Assembly: GCF_034140825.1 (NCBI RefSeq)
Contig: NC_089040.1
Span: 12,604,001 to 12,668,000 of the forward strand
From: Oryza sativa Japonica Group
Lineage: Eukaryota > Streptophyta > Magnoliopsida > Poales > Poaceae
DNA length: 64,000 nucleotides
Direction: 5' to 3'
Part shown: piece by piece, positions 1 to 9,931 of the stretch
How the letters are laid out: every line of letters starts with the position of its first letter
How positions within the stretch are numbered: position 1 is the first letter of the stretch
Made by a program: the position numbers and the translations under genes
The notes under the pieces: generated by a model
Databases searched by the model: none
Told to the model about the DNA's origin: nothing
What the model saw: the letters and a program-made list of their open reading frames with translations, nothing else

Positions 1-1426
1 GAAAGTGCCAACCCTGATTCTTGAGGCTGTGGCATCGCATGATCTTTGGATTTGGCATGCATTTTTTGGAGCAGCGGGTTCCAACAATGATATCAATGTA
101 TTGAACCAATCTACTGTATTTATCAAGGAGCTCAAAGGACAAGCTCCTAGAGTCCAGTACATGGTAAATGGGAATCAATACAATACTGGGTATTTTCTTG
201 CTGATGGAATCTACCCTGAATGGGCAGTGTTTGTTAAGTCAATACGACTCCCAAACACTGAAAAGGAGAAATTGTATGCAGATATGCAAGAAGGGGCAAG
301 AAAAGATATCGAGAGAGCCTTTGGTGTATTGCAGCGAAGATTTTGCATCTTAAAACGACCAGCTCGTCTATATGATCGAGGTGTACTGCGAGATGTTGTT
401 CTAGCTTGCATCATACTTCACAATATGATAGTTGAAGATGAGAAGGAAACCAGAATTATTGAAGAAGATTTAGATCTAAATGTGCCTCCTAGTTCATCAA
501 CCGTTCAGGAACCTGAGTTCTCTCCTGAACAGAACACACCATTTGATAGAGTTTTAGAAAAAGATATTTCTATCCGAGATCGAGCGGCTCATAACCGACT
601 TAAGAAAGATTTGGTGGAACACATTTGGAATAAGTTTGGTGGTGCTGCACATAGAACTGGAAATTGAGAATCAGTAAATGTAATTATTTTATTTTTCTTG
701 TAATTTATATATCTATGGTCCACTTGTAAATTTCTGAATGCTCATCGCCATATTTTTTAATCTCTGCAGGTTCCAATCTATTTACAGGTTCCCTAAAAAA
801 AAATCTATTTGCAGGTTCCAGTCTGTTGTCTTCACAATGTAAGTTCTGAGAATCAAATCACTATGTTTTTCTCTTTTTTGGTAGCTACAGGGTGTTAGAA
901 CATGTGTTATTTTCTTTACTATGCAATTGTGATCCTCCAATATTTATCTACTGCATGTGTAAACCTGTTTGTCATGTCTGAACTACTTTCATTTGTACAG
1001 GGTGAAAGAATCAATGAAATCTATGGGTGCATCGTCAATTTGCCTCCAGTTACCTGCTTGTCATCGTCATTTGTAGCTTAGTTCTGTCATATTTCACCTC
1101 GAGTTAACATCTATTCAGTTATCTAAACTTTGCTATGTAGTGAACTTGGTTGAATGGTCATTTAAATTTATCAAGTGAACAATCGTACCTATCTGTGCTG
1201 AATGCATGTATTTTGTTTTGTGTTCAAGTGGCTACACACGTTTGTGTTACATACGATCCCACTATGTGGCTGGAATTAAATGCCTTGAATTTGCATTGGA
1301 AACGCTAGAGTGAAACACAGCATTGAGAAGGTCTGTTTCATTGTACGTTTCAACTTGTTTCATCTTCGTTTCAGCTGATGTGGCGTCTGGGAAACAGTGT
1401 AATGAAACACTGCATTGTGAATGGCC
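1..1426 (+). mobile_element. Pong (PIF/Harbinger) transposon, plus copy, 3' part
   Basis: This is the 3' part of a Pong-type DNA transposon; its 5' part lies left of the window. It holds the C-terminal half of the DDE transposase, the downstream non-coding region (668-1249) and a 177-bp terminal segment (1250-1426). That segment ends in a terminal inverted repeat whose outermost bases on this strand are TTGTGAATGGCC, followed by the 3-bp target site TAA at 1427-1429. The terminal segment resembles the 3' end of mPing/Ping as I remember it. Positions 1-1249 are the reverse complement of 1427-2675, and the coding part gives identical protein. Confidence 0.9.
2..667 (+). CDS. Pong transposase (ORF2), C-terminal part, plus copy
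   Basis: This open frame enters from the left edge, codes for the last 221 residues of the Pong DDE transposase and ends in TGA at 665-667. It includes the GSNND motif, the second catalytic Asp in ADGIYP and the catalytic Glu in KDIERAFGVLQ. The protein is identical over its whole length to the C-terminus of the minus-strand copy at 2009-3457. The first catalytic Asp and the N-terminus lie outside the window. Nothing in the visible part suggests it is broken. In the family this protein acts with the Myb-like ORF1 protein to cut and move Pong and the mPing MITE. Confidence 0.93.
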   Translation, partial: KVPTLILEAVASHDLWIWHAFFGAAGSNNDINVLNQSTVFIKELKGQAPRVQYMVNGNQYNTGYFLADGIYPEWAVFVKSIRLPNTEKEKLYADMQEGARKDIERAFGVLQRRFCILKRPARLYDRGVLRDVVLACIILHNMIVEDEKETRIIEEDLDLNVPPSSSTVQEPEFSPEQNTPFDRVLEKDISIRDRAAHNRLKKDLVEHIWNKFGGAAHRTGN

Positions 1427-2008
1427 TAACACAAACGTGTGTAGCCACTTGAACACAAAACAAAATACATGCATTCAGCACAGATAGGTACGATTGTTCA
1501 CTTGATAAATTTAAATGACCATTCAACCAAGTTCACTACATAGCAAAGTTTAGATAACTGAATAGATGTTAACTCGAGGTGAAATATGACAGAACTAAGC
1601 TACAAATGACGATGACAAGCAGGTAACTGGAGGCAAATTGACGATGCACCCATAGATTTCATTGATTCTTTCACCCTGTACAAATGAAAGTAGTTCAGAC
1701 ATGACAAACAGGTTTACACATGCAGTAGATAAATATTGGAGGATCACAATTGCATAGTAAAGAAAATAACACATGTTCTAACACCCTGTAGCTACCAAAA
1801 AAGAGAAAAACATAGTGATTTGATTCTCAGAACTTACATTGTGAAGACAACAGACTGGAACCTGCAAATAGATTTTTTTTTAGGGAACCTGTAAATAGAT
1901 TGGAACCTGCAGAGATTAAAAAATATGGCGATGAGCATTCAGAAATTTACAAGTGGACCATAGATATATAAATTACAAGAAAAATAAAATAATTACATTT
2001 ACTGATTC

Positions 2009-3457
2009 TCAATTTCCAGTTCTATGTGCAGCACCACCAAACTTATTCCAAATGTGTTCCACCAAATCTTTCTTAAGTCGGTTATGAGCCGCTCGATCTC
2101 GGATAGAAATATCTTTTTCTAAAACTCTATCAAATGGTGTGTTCTGTTCAGGAGAGAACTCAGGTTCCTGAACGGTTGATGAACTAGGAGGCACATTTAG
2201 ATCTAAATCTTCTTCAATAATTCTGGTTTCCTTCTCATCTTCAACTATCATATTGTGAAGTATGATGCAAGCTAGAACAACATCTCGCAGTACACCTCGA
2301 TCATATAGACGAGCTGGTCGTTTTAAGATGCAAAATCTTCGCTGCAATACACCAAAGGCTCTCTCGATATCTTTTCTTGCCCCTTCTTGCATATCTGCAT
2401 ACAATTTCTCCTTTTCAGTGTTTGGGAGTCGTATTGACTTAACAAACACTGCCCATTCAGGGTAGATTCCATCAGCAAGAAAATACCCAGTATTGTATTG
2501 ATTCCCATTTACCATGTACTGGACTCTAGGAGCTTGTCCTTTGAGCTCCTTGATAAATACAGTAGATTGGTTCAATACATTGATATCATTGTTGGAACCC
2601 GCTGCTCCAAAAAATGCATGCCAAATCCAAAGATCATGCGATGCCACAGCCTCAAGAATCAGGGTTGGCACTTTCTGATCTCCACGAGTGAACTGACCCT
2701 TCCATGCTACTGGGCATCTTTCCCAATGCCAGTGCATGCAGTCAATGCTGCCGAACATTCCAGGAAAACCACGTTTCTCACCAAGTTGGAGAAGCCGTTC
2801 GGTATCTTCCATGGTGGGGCGCCTAAGATACCTCTCACCAAACACATCTTGAAGACCTTTGACAAAATTCTTCATTGCCTCCATTGCTGTAGTCTCTCCT
2901 ATCTTCAGATATTCATCTAGTTCATCTGCGCCACTACCAGTAGCCAACTGGCGAATAGCTGCAGTACACTTTTGCAGTGGACTGAGTCCTTTCCGATTAA
3001 CAGCATCCACCCTTTGTGTGAAATACACTGACCACTGGCCTAATGCCTCAACGATGCGAAGAAAAAGTGGCCTAGACATACGAAATCTTCGACGAAAAAT
3101 TTTGGAAGGGTAAAGAGGATTTTCTGAAAAGTAATCATTCACTAGTTGCTGATGTGCTTCCTCTCGTGGCCTCTTGATGTGCTTCCTCGGATGATGTCGA
3201 TGGTCAGAAGCCTCGTTTTGAAGACCTTCTATAGTGGACTGTACTACCACCGTGGCTTCAGTGAGAAGATCATCTATGATCTCATCCTCAGCCAGGAACT
3301 CATCCAACAAGTTCACTGGAACTTGACTTCCATCAGTATTTTGCTCAGACATCTTTGAAGAAGAGAGAAACAGTAAAGATAAAAGGGAGGAGGTCTTCGT
3401 ATGAGAAAAGAGGGAATGAGTTTCTGAGAGGAGTAGAGAGATGGCTAAACTCTGCAT
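2009..3457 (-). CDS. Pong DDE transposase (ORF2), full length
   Basis: An uninterrupted 482-residue frame from ATG at 3457 to TGA at 2009. A second in-frame ATG at 3352 (MSEQNTDG) is an alternative start that drops 35 hydrophobic residues. This is a PIF/Harbinger transposase. The catalytic acids appear to be Asp239 (GSIDCMHWH), Asp329 (ADGIYP) and Glu365 (KDIERAFGVLQ), with a conserved Asp291 (SNNDINVL) between the first two. A basic stretch near residues 88-100 (RHHPRKHIKRPREE) may aid DNA binding or nuclear entry. In the family the enzyme excises and inserts the element at TAA/TTA sites together with ORF1. No break is visible, so it may still code for a working enzyme. The adjacent 1427-2008 is its 3' non-coding region. 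Confidence 0.93.
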   Translation of the reverse strand: MQSLAISLLLSETHSLFSHTKTSSLLSLLFLSSSKMSEQNTDGSQVPVNLLDEFLAEDEIIDDLLTEATVVVQSTIEGLQNEASDHRHHPRKHIKRPREEAHQQLVNDYFSENPLYPSKIFRRRFRMSRPLFLRIVEALGQWSVYFTQRVDAVNRKGLSPLQKCTAAIRQLATGSGADELDEYLKIGETTAMEAMKNFVKGLQDVFGERYLRRPTMEDTERLLQLGEKRGFPGMFGSIDCMHWHWERCPVAWKGQFTRGDQKVPTLILEAVASHDLWIWHAFFGAAGSNNDINVLNQSTVFIKELKGQAPRVQYMVNGNQYNTGYFLADGIYPEWAVFVKSIRLPNTEKEKLYADMQEGARKDIERAFGVLQRRFCILKRPARLYDRGVLRDVVLACIILHNMIVEDEKETRIIEEDLDLNVPPSSSTVQEPEFSPEQNTPFDRVLEKDISIRDRAAHNRLKKDLVEHIWNKFGGAAHRTGN

Positions 3458-3763
3458 AAATAGGCGCCCACTGCATGTGAAACTGACTGCCTAGTGCAGC
3501 ATTCACACTGCATGTGAAACTGACTGCATAGTGCAGCATTCATACTATATGTGAAACTGACAGCAATACATCATTCACACTGGGTAATTAATATAACTAA
3601 ATATTGCACCATTCACAGATATGCAGCTCAGATTTGACAAATTCGTGATATGCAGCTGACTGCATAGTGCAGCACAGATATACAGACAATATAACTAAAT
3701 ATTGCAGCATTCTTTAATTATTATAAATAATAGTGCAGCTCAGATTAGATTAGATATCTAACC

Positions 3764-5934
3764 TTAGTCAGCAAATAACTTTTCCTCCAGCTTTTGTAAT
3801 GCCTTGTCTCGGCGAGCCTTCTGTTCTTCAGACATGTTACTTGTATCTTGAGTGAGCAGGGAATTGTATACCTCAAACATCTTTGCTTCTTTTTGCTGTT
3901 CTGCTGCCTTCAAATTTACGTTTGAAATGTGAATCTGTGCTTCAGTGACCTTCTCACGCTCCAGCTTCCGATCTTGCGTCACTTTGATAATTTTTTCAAT
4001 ATTGTCCCCTAGGATGACAATTCCTTCTGACATACTGTCCTTCTTGCGTTTTCCATTGCGCTCGGCTTGTGCTGCTTCTCTACCAATGGGACGCTTTTGT
4101 TCATCTGGAATATCAACCACTTCAGCCTTGTTTTTGTCCTTCTCAATCATTGCACACCACTTGGGCTCTTTTCTCAGTATCTTCCACCAATGCACAAGTG
4201 CAAAAGGCTTTCCAAATGTATTTGCATACATCTGTTGTGCCTCCTTCTCCAGCATGTCATCGTCATATCCGCTTGTATTCATTTGAGTTACCTTAGTCCA
4301 GTAATCATTGAATTCTCCAATCGATGATTTGAGGCGTGACCAATGAACCTTCAATTGATTTATTTCCCTTGTACGCTTCCCATTCCCTTTTCTGTTGAAC
4401 TCATCAGTAACCTCTTTCCAAAACGTATCACCTTTCTTTTCATTCCCATGAATGGGATCTTTAGAAGCATTCAACCAAGCACTAGCCAATCTCTCTTCCT
4501 CATCATGAGTCCAATATCTCAAACTTCTCTTTTTAGCACTTGCATCATTGATTGCATCTTCATGAATATCAATTTGGACTGTATTGTTAGCTGCAGCTTG
4601 GGGTGTTGGTGGTGGAGTAGACATTGTGTTGGTAGTCTGACCAACAAGGTGAAAATTTTCACCTTCTTGTGGCTGCGGCAGACAGTTCTGTTGGAGAAAA
4701 TTTACGAAGCCTTCTGTAGGATACAACCTGAAAACATAAGAAGCAAATCCAATTGAAACCGATGGCAGCATAAGAAAATCAAACATAGTAAGTTCCAGAA
4801 GATGATCCTGACATAGTAAGTACTGACATACTAACAGGTTACTTAAGCATCATACTGATGATCCTGACATAGTAGCAGTGCTGACATAGATTTTTTTTAA
4901 TAAGATCCTGACATAGTTCAGTCAAGCAAGTACTACAGTATGTGTAAGGAATAATTCAGTCAAGCAACAAGTTCAGTCAAGCATATATGTCAAGTAACAA
5001 GTTTAGTCAAGCATACAGAAGACCATGTAGGGCAAGCTGTTGCTGTGGTTGCAAAGAAGACCATATATATCAGTACTAACAGGTTATTTGGTTAGCTATG
5101 ACGACAGCACAGAGTGTAGGGCAAGCTGTTGCTGTGGTTGCAAAGAAGACCATGTCTGCATTCCATACAGAAGGCTAAAAATATATACCAATGTTAGGAT
5201 GATACCCTTGGCATTTACACTCAAAGCATTTGTTACCAATGTACTGACAAGGAGATATTTAACAAGCTTTACGTATGTGAATTACATGTTGTACAGTACA
5301 CTGTCCAGATTGCAAACTGAATCTTTTGCTTTCAATTTCTGTTATACAAGCCGCAATCCATACTGCATACTGAATACTGAATTTTCACTAACAAAGTATT
5401 ACTGCAATCCATACTGAATACTACATTTTTTCTATTCATTACTCAGGCATATATCAAATTACCAATGTACTGACATACTGATTCTAACAAATTTCATTGA
5501 GCATAAACAGGAACTAATTACTAATGCATGAAGAAGAGAGTCATATCATGTATCATAGTGTACAATGAATAATCTGTGACAAGGAGAAAATACCATGAAC
5601 TTGGGCCTTGTTGGTTTCCTTGCAGAAAAGCAAAATTGGGGGGTACAGAGCCCCATCCTGCTCCTTGCGGTGGCCATGGGGGCATGGTTGACATCGGTAC
5701 AGCAGGGGATGAACTGGGGGCAGCAACAGCAGGACTTGACGATGGAGTAGGCGGCTGAACTGTTGCCGGCGATGGAGCTTCAGGAGGGGAACTTGCAGGC
5801 AGCGGTGGCTGAGCTGTTGCCGGTGATGGAGCAGGCGCCGACGACCTCTTCAGGCCCAGCTGCTTGCCCCCACGCTTATTCCCTCCTCTGCCGGCGGCGC
5901 TCAGACGGGATCCACCACCTCCTTGTGGATCCAT
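3764..5934 (-). CDS. Pong ORF1, Myb-like DNA-binding protein (two exons)
   Basis: Exon 1 is 5934-5594 and exon 2 is 4727-3764. The join (donor at TTCATG|GTATTT, acceptor at TTTTCAG|GTTGTA) keeps frame and gives 434 residues. Exon 1 is Pro/Ala/Ser-rich and exon 2 carries a trihelix/Myb-like domain (RYWTHDEEERLASAWLNAS through WSRLKSSIGEFNDYW). The C-terminal half is charged and probably coiled coil. In Ping and Pong this protein is needed with the transposase for mobility and is thought to bind the termini. The 866-bp intron (4728-5593) contains only chance open frames; 3458-3763 separates the two genes. The frame is open in both exons. Confidence 0.87.
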
Positions 5935-6418
5935 GGCTGCTGGACGGCGGACGGCGGCAGATGGACAGGATTCACCACCTACTTGTGGATCCAGCTCCGC
6001 AATCTCCGCTCGTGGTTCTTGCGCTAGGGTATGGGACGGACGGGGCGATGGGGACTGAGTCTGGCGCTAGGGTTGCAGGTGAGATTGGGGAAAAAAGCTT
6101 CGAGCCAGTGCTTTGGGGGCGGGAACATGGAGGTGCTGCGCGGGAAGATGGGGGACTCGCGCGGGAAGAATCCGGCGATGCGCGCGAAGATGGCGAAGAG
6201 CAGCGCTCGCACGGGATCCCGGAGGTGAAACGATGAACTCTCAATGCTGTTTCACCCCGTTTCAGTGACCTGGGAAACGGCGCTATCTCGTGTCACCATG
6301 GTGAAACGAGTTTACTCTCTCTCCTACCCATTTCATGCAAATATTGCTCTTTTGCTGACTTGTCACTGTATTAAATGCGCATGACACTCAAATGAAACAC
6401 CCATTGTGACTGGCCTTA
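5935..6418 (-). promoter_or_regulatory. Pong 5' terminal region, TIR and TTA target site
   Basis: This is the 5' non-coding end of the minus Pong copy. The outer 25 bp (6391-6415) carry the mPing-like terminal repeat, followed by TTA at 6416-6418. The segment from about 6240 to 6415 resembles the 5' end shared with mPing/Ping, with repeated GTTTCA-type motifs and an ATTTGCATGAAATGGG-like stretch. The promoter of ORF1 should lie here. The GC-rich stretch 5935-6230 is probably leader sequence. Confidence 0.8.
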
Positions 6419-6624
6419 AGCCCCAGTTTTGAGATGAAAAGAAACAATTTAAATAAAATCTCAAAAACAAAAGATGTCGAAATTCTGAGACAAAACATTT
6501 TCTCGTTGCTTTATGGGCAAACTACTGACTACTGATTCTGGGTGCGCTTTTTCTTACATACAAGATGAACGCGAAACAACACTAATTGTAGCTAATTCTA
6601 GCCAAGAACCAAGCATGAGCAAGG

Positions 6625-7272
6625 CTATCTCCGGCGAGGAGGCGGCGGAGAGGAGGGGCCGCCGCCGCCGCCGCGGAGCGAGTCCCAGAAGACGGGCCAG
6701 TTGCGGCGCGCCTCGTTCCAGCCGAGGAGGGAGCCCTCCCTGGCGGGGTCCCAGCTGGCGGAGACGATGCCGTAGCTGACGCCGAGCAGCGCGGCGCCGA
6801 AGAAGAGGAAGGAGACGCCGAAGGGGATCCACGTCGGCACGTCCACCTTCGCCGCCTTCTTGAGGTAGTAGAACGCCGGGAGGAACGCCACCCCGACCGC
6901 CAGCGGCGCCCCCACCGACACCCCCACCCGCCGCATCATCCGGTTCGTCACCACCTCCGGGATCGCCACGTCCCTCTCCTCCTCCTCCTCTTCGTCCTCC
7001 TCCTCGCTGCCTTCCTCCTTGGACGGCGGCGGCTGTCCGCGGCGCCGCCTGCTCTTCTTCCCGGGGCGGCCGATGGTGATGACCTTGGGCTCCGCGTCCG
7101 CGTCCGCGTCGATCCGGGAGCTCTTGTTCCTGCGGGCGCGGGCGAGGAGCGGCGGGTGCGCGCGGCTGTTGCTCGGAGCGGGCGGAGGGGCGTGTGGCCG
7201 GAACGTCGGGGAGAAACGGCATGGGAGAGCGGCGGCGGCGGGCGCGCGCGCTGGACCGAGCGGCAGCTCCAT
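6625..7272 (-). CDS. PAM68: PAM68-like chloroplast protein, photosystem II assembly
   Basis: A single-exon gene of 215 residues. I start it at ATG 7272 (MELPLGPAR), because the upstream in-frame codon at 7284 is GTG. The first 45 residues are rich in Ala, Pro and Arg with few acids, as in a chloroplast transit peptide. Next comes a basic segment (KKSRRRRG) and an acidic run of Glu/Asp. Two membrane spans follow (VGAPLAVGVAFLPAFYYL and WIPFGVSFLFFGAALLG), then a conserved tail (SASWDPAREGSLLGWNEA). In Arabidopsis PAM68 is a thylakoid membrane factor that helps early photosystem II assembly and insertion of CP43/CP47. Pong lies about 210 bp past the stop, so it sits in or just after the 3' UTR. 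The intact frame suggests a working gene. Confidence 0.9.
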   Translation of the reverse strand: MELPLGPARAPAAAALPCRFSPTFRPHAPPPAPSNSRAHPPLLARARRNKSSRIDADADAEPKVITIGRPGKKSRRRRGQPPPSKEEGSEEEDEEEEEERDVAIPEVVTNRMMRRVGVSVGAPLAVGVAFLPAFYYLKKAAKVDVPTWIPFGVSFLFFGAALLGVSYGIVSASWDPAREGSLLGWNEARRNWPVFWDSLRGGGGGPSSPPPPRRR

Positions 7273-8533
7273 GGCGAGAGCCACGTTTGGGAGTCGACTA
7301 GAGAGCGCGCGTCATCTTATCTCTAACGCTGTGGATCGAGACAGACACTAGTGTATGATGGTGCTGCAAAGTGCAACCCGGTTTTTTTTTTTCCACTCAT
7401 TTTTACACCAGTAAGTCGCCACGAATAAAAAAAAGTTAATACTCTATATGGAGAGAACAGCACTTTGTTTTTATCGTTTATTATATATTGGACTAGGTAA
7501 AAATAAATCTTTTCACTTTGCACCATATTTTGTACCCAAGTTTTCATGTTAAATTTGTAAACCCATATGTAAGTGTTAGCTAACCATCTGTGGCTAAGTT
7601 GCCAAAGTTATGGCCAAGAAAAATGAAGCCACACCTTAGCCTCTATGCCACATATTATTGTCTCTATGAAATATTGGACCAAATTAAAGGAAAGTTTGGC
7701 ATGACTAACTTGTGACCAGAACAAAACACTACACTAAATTGGTCAAACATATTTGCTATACTTGTGGCAAATTGAGGCAAACTTTGGCGAGCAACCAAAC
7801 ACCCCCCTTATTCCTCAAAGTGCCATCCTCATTCCTTAGTCCACACCACGATGGCGAGCAGCACTTCTCCCCATGTCAATGAGGTTTTGTTCCATACGCG
7901 CGTGTGAGTGTGACTATCTTGCATCGCTCTGCAGCATAATGAGCTCGAGTGCACTCCATGTGAGACGATGTAGAGGCGGTGAACACGACGTCAAGGCCAA
8001 AACAAAAAGAGAGATAGGGTCCAAGATCAAAGTAGCGGAGAATGGGATGTAGGTTGAGCTCAGAAGTTGGGATCAAAGCGGTTGGAGCTTGAGCTTTAGG
8101 GGGTAGAGGAGTAGTTCGAGCTTGAGTCCAGATTTTCTTTCGTCCATGTTGGCCTAGTGAGTGAGCAGAGTTTGGAGATGTCCCTTTCACATTTTTATTA
8201 CCACCGGGTGAACAGATCATGGGTGGGGATAGAGCTTGAGCTCGAATTACTTGCCTCTCAAAGAAGGCGCTGCGGGAGGAGAAGAGTTGGCTCAAAGTGA
8301 ATCATTTTTACAAATATAGATGGTTCAAAGAGAAAAATGCTAGTTTAACCCTAGACCAACATACAATTTAGGTAATAATAACTAGTCCATTATAAAATTC
8401 ACTCAAAAAACATGTAAAGATCAAATAGTGAAATTTCAAATATGAGCAAAGAGAGAATATGTAGCATATAAAAGAAATAAAAATATTCGCTTGATTTCCC
8501 CTCTGTATCAAGTTGGTGTGTAGTGGTATAAAA
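7273..8533. other. Intergenic: PAM68 promoter side, no gene seen
   Basis: The first few hundred bases upstream of PAM68 should hold its promoter; I see no convincing TATA box. Around 7790-7810 the motif GCAACCAAACACCCCCC resembles the end of a hAT-like MITE, but I could not place its partner. The open frame at 7876-8295 on the minus strand shows no recognisable domain and I do not call it a gene. Confidence 0.5.
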
Positions 8534-8535
8534 TA

Positions 8536-8842
8536 CTCCCTCTATGTCAATTTAATCATCACCTAAGATTTTTGAGATTTTCCCAAAATAATCATCACTA
8601 ACAAAGTACCTCTAATTATTTATGCAAAGAGTACACGTGCATCGTGAAATGCCATGCATGCAACCAATCAAAGATAATTTTTATTGGTTCAACCTATGCA
8701 ACACTTAAAGTGTGAATTAATTTTTGTTAGACATGAAGCGACGGAGCACCTTATGAGGATTAATTTCAGAATGATGGATGTCTTGGTGTTTTTGGTCTTA
8801 GTACTATTTGCTTAGAGGATGATCAAATTAGGATGGAAGAAG
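8536..8842. mobile_element. Stowaway-like MITE, 307 bp
   Basis: The ends form imperfect inverted repeats: CTCCCTCTATGTCAATTTAA on the left against CTTCTTCCATCCTAATTTGA on the reverse of the right. TA flanks both sides (8534-8535 and 8843-8844), the Stowaway target. The interior has no coding capacity. Confidence 0.75.
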
Positions 8843-8884
8843 TATTAGACAAGGGCAAATGGCCTAATTTTTCCCTATTTTTAA

Positions 8885-9202
8885 TAGAGATAATCCAAGA
8901 AATGCCATTGACAAGCGTCTAATCCAAGAAATGCCATCGACAAATGTGAGTTCTAAGAAATGACATCGTACAAACGATTTTGTTCCAAAAATATTATCGC
9001 CGTTAGGGTTCAATTCATCCCGCGTCGTTAAATACATTGTTCATCCTATAGCACTTAACGGCGCGAGATGGACGAAACCCTAACGGTGAGGATATTTTTG
9101 GGATAAAATCATTTGTACGATGACATTTCTTCGAACTCACAATTGTCGATGGTATTTTTTGGATCTGGACGCTTGTCAATAGTATTCTTGGATTATCTCT
9201 TT
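8885..9202. mobile_element. Foldback MITE with arms of about 155 bp
   Basis: The left half reads GAGATAATCCAAGAA at 8887 and the right half ends TTCTTGGATTATCTC at about 9200. The two halves are reverse complements with scattered mismatches almost to the centre near 9043, so the RNA would form one long hairpin. I cannot define a target duplication with certainty. Open frames across it are by-products of the fold. Confidence 0.75.
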
Positions 9203-9208
9203 TTAATA

Positions 9209-9691
9209 TGGTTTTTGATGAAGCATGTGCACTTGGATACAATTGTTTGGTCTAATGTTGTGTTGCCCTTAGAGGCAACTATTCCTCTGCTGGTAGGAAT
9301 TAAGCTGATGAAAATGTCGGAATTAAGCTGATGAAAATATGGAGAAGCTGGGAAAACTAACTTTTTGCTTATATTTTATTTTTGGATTACGCAATTAGAG
9401 CTTATCAATATGTAAGGGAGCTTTTAATTTAGGGAATTTAGGGAGAAACTCAAAATAGGACCTATATCGTTTTCACATTATAAAGAAAATAGTGGTCTTT
9501 TAGTTTTAATATATTGATTTGTATATTTGGACCATGTCTATTACACATATTCAAAATTTTATAATTCAAATTAATTGTTGCCATATTTTTAGAGTACAAA
9601 ATTTGGTAAAGTCGGTGATCGCTGCTAAATGCAAGGCTACATATTACTTACGTAGATGGCCTTAGGCCAAAGGCCCAAATCGCAATGATAA
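9209..9691. other. Intergenic, no feature recognised
   Basis: AT-rich DNA between two MITEs. I see no gene, RNA gene or clear repeat end. Confidence 0.4.
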
Positions 9692-9693
9692 TA

Positions 9694-9929
9694 CTCTCTC
9701 CTTCCCTAAATGTTTGACGCCGTTGACTTTTTTAAACATGTTTGATCGTTCGTCTTATTCAAAAAACTTTTGTGAAATATGTAAAACTATATGTATGCAT
9801 AAAAGTATATTTAACAATAAATCAAGCGATAGAAAAAGAATTAATAATTACTTAAATTTTTTGAATAAGACTAACGGTCAAACATTTTTAAAAAAGTCAA
9901 CGGCGTCAAACATTTTGGGATGGAGAGAG
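9694..9929. mobile_element. Stowaway-like MITE, 236 bp
   Basis: Inverted ends CTCTCTCCTTCCCTAAATGT and, reversed, CTCTCTCCATCCCAAAATGT. The repeats continue inward with GACGCCGTTGACTTTTTTAA-type sequence, and TA is present at 9692-9693 and 9930-9931. The frame at 9714-9965 simply reads through this element and is not a gene. Confidence 0.85.
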
Positions 9930-9931
9930 TA

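Larger units (their letters stand above)
1..2675. repeat. Large inverted repeat, arms 1-1249 and 1427-2675
   Basis: Positions x and y pair when x+y = 2676. The arms appear to match base for base wherever I compared them, and the transposase protein from both arms is identical. The 177-bp spacer (1250-1426) belongs to the plus copy only. The left arm continues beyond the window edge, so the full palindrome is longer. It arises from two Pong copies in opposite orientation. Confidence 0.92.
1427..6415 (-). mobile_element. Pong transposon, minus copy, lacking its last 177 bp here
   Basis: A nearly complete Pong on the minus strand. Its 5' terminus is at 6415 and begins GGCCAGTCACAATGGG, flanked by TTA at 6416-6418, the usual 3-bp target of the family. 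It carries ORF1 (Myb-like, 3764-5934) and ORF2 (transposase, 2009-3457), both open. The 3' end stops at 1427, exactly where the plus copy ends and its TAA target begins. The visible 4989 bp plus the 177 bp missing here equals 5166 bp, the length I remember for Pong. The missing 3' end is predicted to lie on the far side of the plus copy. Confidence 0.92.

Noticed and set aside
1250-1426. Spacer of the inverted repeat as an unrelated insertion
   Set aside because: It resembles the 3' terminus of mPing/Ping elements and ends with the TIR and TAA, so it is part of the plus Pong.
5040-5417. Plus-strand open frame of 125 residues
   Set aside because: It lies wholly inside the intron of Pong ORF1, is AT-rich and has no domain.
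6554-7222. Long Arg/Gly/Pro-rich open frame on the minus strand
   Set aside because: It is another frame of the GC-rich PAM68 gene, which has the recognisable protein.
7876-8295. 139-residue minus-strand frame as a gene
   Set aside because: There is no domain, no plausible promoter and no splice context. The composition is not clearly coding.
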